From positions 550,808,136-550,872,135 of the forward strand of contig NC_081413.1 in assembly GCF_030272615.1 (NCBI RefSeq): a DNA stretch of 64,000 nt, in the 5' to 3' direction. Positions 11,202-21,281 of the stretch are shown piece by piece. Positions within the stretch are counted from its first letter, which is position 1; each line of letters starts with the position of its first letter. Source of the DNA: Cryptomeria japonica (Eukaryota; Streptophyta; Pinopsida; Cupressales; Cupressaceae). The position numbers and the translations under genes were made by a program. The notes beneath the pieces are model-generated. The model was not told where the DNA came from, ran no database searches, and saw only the letters and a list, made by a program, of their open reading frames with translations.

Positions 11202-11633
11202 CTATATTGAGGTTGGATGGAACAGATGCTTCTTGGAGAGCTTTGTCCAAGATGGTTTTACGTGAGGGTGATAGGCACAAAAGCGCAAAAGCCCTAGTAT
11301 AGAAATGAGTGTGTGCGTCTTATCCAATTGGTCCACAAGGTTATAATGTTTGGGCACGTATGTTGCTCTTGATGGTGCTCCTTGTATGGTGATCTTGCTA
11401 TGGCATGTAACAACATTGCATGCTGGATCTTTGCCTTTTATTATAATGGTTGCAACATTTTCATTGGCATCATAAAGGTTGTTGATGGTATAGGTATATG
11501 GTGCACGGGTATAGTTCATTGTGCTATCTTGGTTCTTCCCTTGATGGGAGGGACCTCCATTCTCATATGATGGGAGTGGATTTTTTAACATGGTATGATC
11601 TGTATTGGAATTTTTTGCATTATGTCCATCCAC
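11202..11633 (-). CDS. gypsy 1 gag-to-protease linker segment
   Basis: A 143-codon open piece directly downstream of the gag zinc-like segment on the minus strand. It reads NYTRAPYTYTINNLYDANENVA and ends near the start of the protease (KITIQGAPSRATYVPKHYNLV resembles the lead-in to Tat-like proteases). It has no catalytic motif of its own and is best read as the N-terminal lead of pol. Confidence 0.5.
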   Translation of the reverse strand: MDGHNAKNSNTDHTMLKNPLPSYENGGPSHQGKNQDSTMNYTRAPYTYTINNLYDANENVATIIIKGKDPACNVVTCHSKITIQGAPSRATYVPKHYNLVDQLDKTHTLISILGLLRFCAYHPHVKPSWTKLSKKHLFHPTSI

Positions 11634-11639
11634 TTCTAT

Positions 11640-12900
11640 ATCACCTCGATCAATGAGGTCTTGAACAATATCTTTTAATCGATGACAATTGTTTATTTTA
11701 TATCCTTTTCCCTTGTGAAATTCAGAATACTCATTATCTCTCCACCATTAAGGTTTAACCCATGGTTCACAGTTTGATGTTTTAGGCAATGTGATGAGAT
11801 CGAAGGATATGAGTTGTCGTAATATCTTTTCAAGAGGTTATCCCAAGGTTGTGTACTTTCGATTGGGTTTGTAGGTAGGGTACCTATTTTTAGGTGCCTC
11901 TTTCCATGTGTTGGGAGTTTGATTGCCTTTATTGTTTTCGGGATTGCCTTGGTTGGTAGTGTGGTTATTACGATTATCTCCTTGCCTTGCAATTTTGACT
12001 ATGGGTTGAGCGATTTTGACCACCCTAGCGTCTACAGTACTATCGTTAATGATGTTTTTATTCTTTGCCCAAAATTTGGGTTTGTCACTATTGTATGCTA
12101 GTTGTGGACCGTTCTTGTTGTCTTTGTAGATTTTAACAAGTCCCTTCTTGATAAGGGATTTCTCGATTTTAAGCCCCTAGGCTATCATGTCTTTGAAAGT
12201 GTTTGAACATTTGATGTATAAGTAGAATTCCATCTCTTCATTTAAGTTTGAAATGAAAATTTCAACTAATTATTCCTCCAAAATGGGGAAGGAACGTCAA
12301 CTAGAAAGGTGTCTCCATATTTGTAAGAATGCAGAGAATAACTCTCCATTCTTTTGTTTTGTATTGCATAGATCAACCATGGAGACATCACTTTCTATAT
12401 TGTGTGAACGATGAGTGATAAATTTTTGTACTAGGTCCTCAAATTTTCTTATTATGCCGGGCAAGCGTGAAAACCATTGCATGTTTGATTTGCCTAAACT
12501 TTGAGGGAAAAGGCACATTAAATATGTTTTGTCATATGCCACCTCTAAGCATGCAAAGTAAAACTCTCTCACATGGTCCATTGGATCTCCTTTCCCTTTG
12601 TATTTGTCAAATTTTGGTGTTTTGAAATTGCGTGGGAAAGGAGGCATGGTCATGTTCCTATCAAATGGATTGGGACAAATATCTTCAAGAGCATGTTGCT
12701 TTTGTGGCCTTCCTGAATTTACTTGTTGGGCAAGGTCTTGTATCTATTGTCTTAACATATCCATTTCTATGGGAGGAGGCAGGACATTCCCTTGTTGGTA
12801 GTTATCGTCATAGTTGTGGGTATTCCACACCCTCCCGTCATCTTAATTTTTTTCTTGTCAATGACTATGTTGGGCTTGTTCTGGTGCATCCCTAAGTTGC
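11640..12900 (-). pseudogene. gag: gypsy 1 gag with retrotransposon gag domain and zinc-knuckle-like segment, broken
   Basis: Open piece 12653-12297 carries FPRNFKTPKFDKYKGKGDP, then SLGKSNMQWFSRLPGIIRKF and QKFITHRSHN, the core of the retrotransposon gag domain. Further on the minus strand a Gln/Asn/Lys-rich linker (12023-11838) leads to EFHKGKGYKINNCHRLKDIV (about 11720-11660), the His/Cys segment usual in Tat-like gag. Upstream of 12653 a poorly conserved acidic N-terminus can be followed to about 12900. Stops and frame changes separate the pieces. Confidence 0.75.
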
Positions 12901-14253
12901 GATACATCAAAGTCTGGTGGGAGTTTTGCTCCTTGTTGAGCAAGTCTTAGGAAATGGGCATCAACATTCCCTCTAAGAATCTCCTCAAAGAGTCTATTAA
13001 ATTTGGAATTACTAGTGGCTTCTTCGATTTGTGCTTGTGTAGGAGTGTCTGGGTCTTCTCGTCCTTCAAAGGGGTTAACATCCTCTTCCTCTTCCCATGT
13101 TTCATTTTGCGGTTGTCTCTAACTTTGAGACTTGGTCCTATCCACGTTTGAAATTCATATTTGTAGAAGTGAGGTGGGTGAAAAGTGGGTGGTTGATCCC
13201 CTCTTATAGTGTCAAGATTTTATGATGGTGATGATGAGTTTGAAGTATTGCATGGATGTTTTATCTCCTATACTAAAGGTTGGGTATTAACAAAGTCCTT
13301 TTTAGAATTGCTTGTTTGGTGTTGCAGCAATTGTGAGATGAGGTGTAGCAAGGTTTGTGCTTACAAATCACAAGCTACCTAGCTTTGTGAGGATGCACTC
13401 AAAAGCTAGTTTTAACCTATCTATAATGCTTAGTAATGTCTCTTAGGATGATTGATCCTAGATGTAGAGACACACTAGAGATTAGTTTTGTTGGTATGAT
13501 AACCAGTATTTTGAAATAACTAAGGAGAAAACCTCTTTGTGTTGAGAGTTGAATTTTTTGAGTTTTGGAATGAGTGTAAAACCTTGAAATTTCTATGAGG
13601 TGTCTATGATTTTGATGATTGTTGGATTTGGAATGATGCTTTATGACAAAAGCGCTAAAATGGGAAACAAAAGTGCTAAAGTAAAATGGAAGCGCTATTC
13701 TGAAGGTTTAGACAAGGTGCAAAATCCAGAACAAAGGTGTTATATGGGCGTTAAAAGCACTAAAGCACTACCTGTGCATAAAAAACTTGTTAGAAGATGA
13801 ATGGGACATAGCCCCATAATGGGCACCAAAATGATGCACATGAAAGGGTCCAATATGGAAACACAAGTCCAAAGAGTTAGATAGTTCCAACCAAAACAAA
13901 CATAATCTAAATGGACAAAAACCTCAAATGCATACCAAAAGAGATTAACAAGCATGTAAATGAAGCATGAAACAAAATGAAGAGAGAAGAGACTCCCTTT
14001 GATGCTCCCAAGGATGATCATAAATAGCTCTCCCTTGTCTTTCTCCTCTCCAAGATCCTAATGAGTGTAGCTCTTAGTTTTTAACACTAACCATGGATGT
14101 CAAATGGAGATTTAAAATGGTTGAAAATGACGCTTCCTATTACTATGAAAATGCTAGAATAAGATTTCTATGAGAAAGCTTAAGTGTCTATGTTAATGAA
14201 AGTATAATAACAATGTTCTAAAATGCTTCCTTCTTTGCTTGAGGAATAAGGCT

Positions 14254-14263
14254 CTATTTATAG
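14254..14263 (-). promoter_or_regulatory. TATA box in gypsy 1 LTR
   Basis: CTATAAATAG on the minus strand, about 1.35 kb into the LTR. Confidence 0.5.
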
Positions 14264-14974
14264 GGAAAATAGAATATTGGATGGTCAAGATTGATTGGGC
14301 TTGTAAAGGGCTAGGATTGCATGAGAGGAGCATGATCCTCAATCCATGTGACACTTTCAAACCAATGCAGTGATGACAAGTGTCACCGTGAGAGGGCTTG
14401 AGAGGAAAGGGAAGAGGCATTAAATGTCTGAGAAGACATGATGGTTACCCTAGGGGGTTTGGTTAGGGTTAAGTTATAGATAAAGCTTTTATCCAAAGGA
14501 TAAACTCTTGTGCAAGGGTTAAAGGGATAACCATGGTCAAAGCAATGAATTCTTTAAGAGACTCATGGGTTAAAAGGATAATTAAGTTAGAGAGATAGTT
14601 TCTAACTAAGGGTAAAAAGGTGAGTTAACCATTAATGGTTATGTAAGAGCCTTACATGCTTTGGAAGACTTTGGAGGTTAACTTGTTGAAGAAATAAAGC
14701 CTTTAATGATTTATGAAGACTTTGCATGTTTTTGAGAAGTCACCCCTTCTTAAGGAATGTACAAATGATTAGGAGGGAATTAGGCTAATTAGAAGGGATT
14801 AGAAGAATCTAGTGGAGGGTTAGCGAGAAAGTGAATTTTGTAGGAGAATGCAAGTGGGTGAGGGTAAACAAGATTTTATTTTAAATAAAATTCATTTATT
14901 TCAATTAAATGTGCATGTGAATTTTGGATTTTATTTAAATAAATATTAATTTATTTAAATGAGAAATAGGGGGA

Positions 14975-15265
14975 TAAAGCATTAAATGCTTGAAGACTTG
15001 GAGGGAAACCATTAAAGGCTTAACAAGACTATAGAAGGGAGCCATTAAAGGCTTAAAGACTTTAAGGGTAACCATTAAAGGCTGAAGAAGACTTTAGAAT
15101 GAAGCCATTAAAGGCTTGAAGACTTTAAGGGTAACCATTAAAGGCTTAAAAAGAATTTAGAAGGAAGCCATTAAAGGCCCGAAGACTTTAAATATAGCCA
15201 TTAAAGGCTTAATAAGACTCTAGAAGGAAGCCATTAAAGGCTAGAAGACTTTAAGGGTTAACTTG
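14975..15265. repeat. short tandem repeats around CCATTAAAGGCT inside an LTR
   Basis: CCATTAAAGGCT and close variants recur about nine times at 28-38 base steps, alternating between two flank types (one with AGACTTTAAGGGTAA, one with AGACT-TAGAAGGAAG), so the higher unit is about 65 bases. It lies inside the gypsy 1 LTR, probably in the upstream promoter part of U3. Confidence 0.85.
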
Positions 15266-15615
15266 CAACTTGCATTTTCTAGAAAGTGCAAGTGGATGAG
15301 GGATTTTAGGAATTAAAAAAAATATTAATTTATTTAAAAGTGGGAAAGGGGATTTTGGGGATTTAAATAAATATTTAAATGTGAGAGATTTTAATTAAAC
15401 AAATATGATTTATTTTTTTAATTAATGGACTGAATTTGGTTAAGCTAATTAAATCAAATAAATCAAACAAATTGAATAATTTATTTAATTAATAGGAGAA
15501 GAGGGTTGGGATTAATTAATTAAATATTAATTTAATTAATAGTTGAATGATGGTTAAATAATCAAATAAATATTAAATATTCATTTAATTAAGTGGACAA
15601 ATTTGGGTGTCTACA

Positions 15616-16560
15616 AGTTCACTCTCCTCTAATTCCAATGACTTGAGTAGTTGCAGAGCTGGAATTTCTAAGGAAATAAAAAATTGAGCCTCTTTTCCGT
15701 AAACTAGCTCATAGGGAGAGGCCTTCAATATCTGCTTTGGAGTTATGTGGTTTGCTTAGAGCGCACTCTTCGAATGTCTATGCCATTCCCTTTTGTATTC
15801 TACCCCTATTCTTTTGACAAGTCAAATTGGGTTCTTATTAGTGGACTCTACTAAACCATTCCCTTGTGGGTAATAGTTAGAAGATATTTTCAGATAAACA
15901 CCATGGTTGAGGGTGAACTGTGTGACTTGAGAGCCTAAAAATGCCTTAGCATTATCTAAAATAATGGTTTTTGGAGGGCCAAACTTGGTAATGAGCTCTT
16001 CTAGGAAACTTAGAATCTTCATCTCTGTTGCATTCTTTAGAGGAATCGCCTCCGTCCACCTAGTGAAATAGTCTGTTGCAGTGAGGATCCATTTCTAGCC
16101 GGCAATGGATACCAAGTTGATCATCCCTACGAAATCCAAACCCCATCAGGTGAAGGGTTCATCTACTACTATAGGTCTCAAAGGCATATCTGCATTCCTA
16201 CGCTTACCAGCATACAACTGGCATTCTTTGCAAGCACGTACTAATGGGTGCACATCATTGAAAAGGGAGGGCCAATAATACCCTTTGCGGGTGATTTTTA
16301 TAGTTGTTGTCTGGGCTAAAAAATTTCCTCCTACGGAGCCATTATGAAACTCGTACAAGATCTTTTTTTCTTACTGCTTGTCCACGCAACAAAGAAGCAC
16401 TATGTCAAAATTTCTTTTAAAAAACACTCCTTCAACCAGGTGATAACCACTGTTCTGCAGCCTGCAGAATCTTCTCTTATTATGAGAGAGGTTAGGAGGG
16501 AACTTACCGATTTGCATGAAATCTACTATGTCCTTAACCCAACACCTTTCGAACATAGGC
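15616..16560 (-). pseudogene. gypsy 2 integrase, cut by gypsy 1
   Basis: Integrase joins the DNA copy to the genome. The minus strand shows the lead-in (16556-16371), the HHCC zinc-binding domain (16358-16146: YEFHNGSVGG, YYWPSLFND, CKECQLYAGKRR), and the catalytic core. The DDE residues can be placed in ATDYFTRWTEA (about 16075), ILDNAKAF (about 15960) and GLVEST (about 15845). The frame continues into SPYELVYGKEA and stops being integrase exactly at 15615, where the LTR of gypsy 1 begins. Single stops interrupt it at several sites. Confidence 0.85.
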
Positions 16561-16639
16561 TCATTGAAAAGGATTGTTTTATCTTGTTCCTCCTCGGGGA
16601 CTTCTACTTCTTGGGCTAAGTATTCACAGAGACCTTTCC

Positions 16640-16990
16640 CTCATACTACTTTTGTTGGTCTTACATCAATATCACACTCCAAGATTTTTGTAATCTAATT
16701 AGCCCTCTTTTTTGTTATCTCCCCCTCCATTATGTATTCTCGGACACTCGAGTGGGCCACATACATTGTAGTCTTATTGCAAGCAATGCAATGCCTAAAT
16801 TTCTTTAGTCCTTTAACAATTGCAAATACTTTCTTCTCAATGAAGTTGTATTTGACTTTGTAGTCTTTCAGAGCTTTTGAATAGAAAGCAATTAGGTGCT
16901 CTCCTTTTCCTTCATCATCCTTCTATGCCAACACTACGACAATGCTAAAATGATTGGCATAAACACACATCTAGAAGTCTTTGGACAAGT
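16640..16990 (-). pseudogene. gypsy 2 RNase H following RT (native position)
   Basis: Directly after the RT on the minus strand the translation gives EHLIAFYSKALKDYKVKYN and EKKVFAIVKGLKKFRH, then YVAHSSVREY and a KGLCEYLAQE end, the pattern of the gypsy RNase H that normally follows RT. At least one stop interrupts it. The catalytic residues are partly changed, which is common in the native RNase H of elements with a second RNase H. Confidence 0.75.
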
Positions 16991-18050
16991 CAGGGTTAAC
17001 CAAAACTGGTGCAGATGAAATAGCCTCTTTGATCTTTTCGAACACCTCCTTAGCTTCCTGGATCCACTTAAAATGAAAATCCTTCTTCAACATCAGGGTG
17101 ATTGGTCTGACCATCCCGACAAATTCATATATTAATCTACTAACAAAATTGATTTTGCCAAGGAAATACTGAATGCCTTTTTTATTTACAGGTAGGGGAA
17201 GCTCTTTATAAGATTTCACGCGGTCTAGATCAATGGTTACCCCTTCCTTGGACACCACATGTCCCAGTAGCTTTCCTCGGGGAACACCAAAGTTACATTT
17301 CTTTAGGTTGAGGGAGATCCTAAACTCTAAGCGCTTATGGAAAACAAGCTCCAGATGATCAAAATTATCCTCCTTATTCTTTGAAAACACAGTTAAATCA
17401 TCCAAGTAGATGAGGATGCTTTTTTTATGAGCTCTTTAAAAGTGGTATCCATGGCTCTTTGGAAAGTGACTCTAGCATTTGAAAGGCAGAAAGACATTTT
17501 AGCATATGCAAATTTTCCCCACTTCATGGTGAACATTATCTTATGTTGGTCTTCTTGCTTGACCAACACTTGATTATACTTGAAAAAGTCATCAAGCATG
17601 AAAAACATTTAGAAACCAGCTACTATGTGTAGAATTTGCTCCATAGACAAGAGAGGATAATGATCCTTTAAAGACACCCTATTTAAATCTCAAAAATCCA
17701 CACAAAGGCAGATATCTCCATTTTTTTTGCGAATAGGTACTAGGTTGGAAACCCATGTGTTGTGCTTGATCAAATAGATGATCCGAGAATAAATTAACTT
17801 CCAGAGTTTCTGGGACATCAGGGACTCAATTTTAGGATTCACTAGCCATTGCTTTTGTCAAACTAGTTTTACTCCTTCAGTGAGCTCAATGGTGTGTTGA
17901 ATTATGTCAGGATTGTATCCCATAATTTCGTTATAAGACCATGCAATTACTCCCTTATAATTCTCACAAAAATGGATTAGTCTGTCTTTGTCCCATTGAG
18001 GAACATTCTTGCCAACCTTAAGCTTTTTACCCTCTACAAGTTGAAGATCA
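16971..18050 (-). pseudogene. gypsy 2 reverse transcriptase, broken
   Basis: Minus-strand translation gives NTWVSNLVPIRKKNGDICLCVDF (RT entry motif, about 17760-17690), then MLDDFFKYNQV, FAYAKMSFCLSNA, a damaged catalytic box where YxDD is expected (WMI at the end of one open piece, MDDLTVFSKN at 17405 starting the next), and LLGHVVSKEGV with the thumb to 16971. The MDDL segment supplies the catalytic aspartates. Two main open pieces (17608-17393 and 17405-16971) overlap in different frames, showing a frame change in the active-site region. Confidence 0.85.
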
Positions 18051-18349
18051 GTTTAATCTCCTTTGTTAGCAGCAAACTTTCTTTTATCATTTATTGCATC
18101 ATCACAATCAAAAATATTTTATAGCGTGATTAGGCCTTTCGAAAGCTTGCTTGACTTTAGTTGAATGACTTGATTGCCATATGCTTTAGCAGATTTAGGT
18201 TGTAACTGCTTAGCAAACTCACACGACTATTGCATAAACATTACTATTTGTTCATCATTTTCAATTACTTGCCAGTGTAAATCATTGTCTGGTATAGCTG
18301 GTCTAGCAATCACTTGGACCGAGTGCTTGTTTTCTAACAAGTCTAAGGC

Positions 18350-18860
18350 AAGGTCAGATTGCGATCCTATCATGGCCATACGATCTGCATCTTCATTTTT
18401 CTTTTGAGGAATTCTCCAGATATTGAAGGCTTCAAAACTTTAGATCAAGTCCCAGACTTGATGATGGTGGGAGCGCATGCGGACATATTTGGCGGCAAAC
18501 ATACCCCAAACTTGCTGGACTACTAACTCATAATCCTCCAAGACTCTTAGTTGTTTGATGCATAAGCGTTCTGCAAGGCTTAGCCCATGGATTAGTCCCT
18601 CATATTTCGCCTCATTGTTTGAGAAAGCAAAATGGAAGCAGAAAGACCTAAGAGTCTACTCTCCAGAAGGAGATGTCAGACAAATGCCTACTCCAGCTCC
18701 GGTTTTACATCTTTCTCTGTCAAAATGCAAGGTCTAGAGCTTTGAAGTGTGATCTTCCTCTTCTTTCTCTCAGTTTGGTGAGTTTTTCAACATTTTGGGA
18801 ACTATCTGATCCTCATCATAGATCACATATGTTACAAGGCCAATGGCATGGTAATTCCCA
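18350..18860 (-). pseudogene. additional RNase H domain between protease and RT of gypsy 2
   Basis: Minus-strand translation, with small frame changes, gives HFDRERCKTGAGVGICLTSP, then SNNEAKYEGLIHGLSLAERL, then LRVLEDYELVVQQVWG and finally RIPQKKNEDADRMAMIGS. These match in order the four catalytic segments of RNase H (D, E, D, D) of the kind found as the added RNase H in Tat-type gypsy elements. It lies upstream of RT in reading direction, continuous with protease before and RT after it. Confidence 0.75.
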
Positions 18861-18898
18861 TAGGGGTCCACATTTATGAATTCATTAAGGAAAACCTC

Positions 18899-19567
18899 TT
18901 AGTCTGAGGTGAGATTACCGATCACTTCATCTTCGAGTAGTTCAACACACTTCATCTTTTTACTGGTAATAAAAGTATATGTTGCCTCAAAATTAATCAT
19001 GACCCAATCTGCTACGTGCTTTGTATGAAAAGGCTCACACAATATTTTCATTTTAACTCCATGCTTGGTCCTAAGAATCAAGTGAGAAAAGTATAGGGAA
19101 AGGTATCCTCCTATTTTGGCAGTAAAATCTCTGGATAAACATGGGCCAAAAATAGGGGGAATATCAATCACCATTACTTCCTAAAGAACTATGATGCTTG
19201 GGCAAGCAAACAAGGTCAGTAGGAGGTTCTTAATTAAACCTATGGCCTGGACTTTGTTCCCATCGAGTTGCATGACTCCTCTATTTAAGGGCTCATACTC
19301 TAACTTTAAGACTTCGGCTATTTGTTTAGGCATTACCGTGGTACAAGCTTTGGAATCTATCATAGAGTTATGTAGTTTATCTCCTACAATAAGAGTCAAA
19401 TAGAAAGGAGTTGGTTTTGGTTTACCTACCTTTCCATTGTCAGGAACTTCTCCTTCATTAGTGAGTGCCACAAATGGTTGTGACTGTTTCCCAGGTTCTA
19501 GATCCTTGCCCTTAGTGCTTGGTGAACTTGTCGCAGGTTTAGTAGAGGGCTTAATTGTTTCACCCAA
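18899..19567 (-). pseudogene. gypsy 2 aspartic protease, catalytic motif altered
   Basis: Two open pieces, 19567-19181 and 19174-18899, split by a single TAG. The first has a Lys/Pro/Ser-rich lead and then NSMIDSKACTTVMPKQIAEVL, where DSKA stands for the usual DSGA, and VMQLDGNKVQAIGLIKNL. The second continues VMVIDIPPIFGPCLSRDF. The Gly to Lys change next to the catalytic Asp should impair activity. Confidence 0.8.
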
Positions 19568-19588
19568 CGTTTCCCTTAAAAGGGTCTT

Positions 19589-21240
19589 CTACTTTGGAAT
19601 AGCGAGGATATCCCATAAGTACATGTTTTCCAATGCTTTCTTTAGTTGCTCCACCACAACAAAAACCATAGGAATATAAGGCTTTGATTTTTTAGGCTTG
19701 TGAGGTGTAAACTCTTTAGGTTTTGTAAAAACAAAAACTCCGACGGGATGTTCTAAAGGCTTATTCGAGCTCATTTTTGGTTGTTGTGAAATAAGTTCTC
19801 CCATAAACTAATGCTCAGAGTAGAGGTTGTAGTCAAATTGCACCTGGGACATCTTTGAAGACGATGCATTTGAGTCTTAAGCAGGGTATGTCAAAGATGT
19901 CCCAACATTTGAGCCATAAGCACAACACCCTAAATTCTCGGAGAAGCCTATACTCCAGCGTTAGGGCTCACTCCTTGACTTCTTTGTTCTACAACCTTCT
20001 ATTGTAAGTTTCCCTGTGGGAAATTTCATGACATGTGAGCTTCATTACAAAGGGAAACACCAAGAGTTAGTATCATCTACTAGGTTGTTTTGACCTACCA
20101 CTAGCTTCTTGTTTTGGTTAGGCGAGATAGATTGTAAGGGGGTTGGCACAGGTACAATTTGACTATTAGGCTGCATCTAGGTTGCCTTCGCTCCTCCTTG
20201 GGATTTATTTTGTTGATATGGGGGTCTTCCACCTTGTTAATTCTGGAAAGGGGGTATGTCTGGTGTTGCTTGTTGCCTCTTAAGGTTGATTATTTCATTA
20301 TAAAAAGTCTGTATCAAGTTTTTCATGTCACTCACTTTAGCACCTAGAGATGTGGAAGCAACAATGCTAGTTTGTTGGTTGTTTCAGTAAATATACATGG
20401 ATTGTGGCGCAGATGTACTTGGGGAATTTTGTTTAGGCATTTAGTTTGACAACTCAGGAAAAAAAGCATAGGAGGCCTTGGAGGAAGCTTTCCTAGATCA
20501 ACAAGGTTATTTTATGCCCGGATTGCGAGCTCATAGGCATCAGGAAGGGTATTTCCACCTAAGGACTGAATCATGACAAATATATCAAAATGGAACACTT
20601 TAAGATATAAAACAAAGGCCATATCTACAAGGGGACGATCTCCCAAAGGTGTCCTTTGTCAAGTATTTTGGAACATGGTTTTGAAATCTGTTGCAGACTC
20701 TTGGACAACCCATTTGATAGTTATCAGCTACTTTAATAGGGAGGATCTATCTCCCTTCTCTATGAAGCATGAAAAAAATAAATCTCCCAGCTAATCCTAA
20801 TCGACTATTAAATTTAGTTAGAAAGACCTATACCAATCTTAACCTTTTCCTTTGAAGGAGGCTACAAGTAGCCTCAATACCACATTTTGTTATGTGATAT
20901 TGTGCATGGTACATACATCCGCTACATCCTATAAATTCTCCTTAGGAGTTTTAGAATATTCTCCAAGTAACCTTTGGTAAAGCTTTTAATGTAGAGGTTG
21001 GAATGGCATCCCATTGGTTAGGGCGAATAGGTGGGATAAGGGGACTCCCACTATTCCATGCAACAAAATTTTGAGGAGGAACTGCAACCATTTGCACAGG
21101 GATTTGAATTTGGGCTTGTGTACCTCCTCCTGAACTTATAGCTTGGACTATTACTAGAGGTGGAACTAGCAGGTTCAGATTTAGAGCAGTTTGGGATTTG
21201 GTAAGAGGTATATGGTTCACACACCCACTTTAGCTAATGA
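19589..21240 (-). pseudogene. gag: gypsy 2 gag region, heavily broken
   Basis: Starts near 21220 with a Pro/Gln/Val-rich N-terminus (PPLVIVQAISSGGGTQAQIQ), followed by a damaged gag core (PNQWDAIPTSTLKALPKVTW, then LLQRKRLRLV) and a linker with Gln/Pro/Ser to the piece 19804-19589 just before protease. No complete zinc knuckle could be read. Many stops and frame changes. Confidence 0.6.
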
Positions 21241-21250
21241 AAATTTTTGG

Positions 21251-21268
21251 GTCCCACCGGGTATGCCA
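21251..21268 (-). promoter_or_regulatory. candidate primer binding site of gypsy 2
   Basis: TGGCATACCCGGTGGGAC on the minus strand starts with TGG, as sites matching the CCA end of a tRNA must, and lies about 13 bases inside the proposed LTR end. I cannot name the tRNA with confidence. Confidence 0.45.
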
Positions 21269-21281
21269 AGAAACAAATTTT

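Larger units (their letters stand above)
9297..15615 (-). mobile_element. 5' part of a Tat-like Ty3/gypsy element (gypsy 1), inserted in gypsy 2
   Basis: Reading the minus strand from 15615: a long LTR starting TGTAGACACCC, then gag (about 12900-11640), protease (11058-10735) and a post-protease ORF (10581-9544). Coding stops at 9297 where the gag-pro LTR element interrupts. RT, RNase H, integrase and 3' LTR are not found. The right border is exact: at 15615/15616 the LTR start joins the open integrase frame of gypsy 2, so this element landed in that gene. The left end is lost, so no target duplication can be shown. Confidence 0.8.
13520..15615 (-). repeat. 5' LTR of gypsy 1 (inner edge approximate)
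   Basis: The minus strand starts TGTAGACACCC at 15615, a common gypsy LTR start, and a TATA box (CTATAAATAG on the minus strand) lies at 14254-14263. No coding sequence is seen in this 2-kb stretch. The inner edge is not resolved: I place it near 13520 because a TGGTTATCATACC segment there could be a degenerate primer binding site, but this is weak. The partner LTR is missing. Confidence 0.6.

Noticed and set aside
12598-13151. Plus-strand frames over the gypsy 1 gag region
   Set aside because: The minus strand carries recognisable gag motifs there; the plus frames are shadows.
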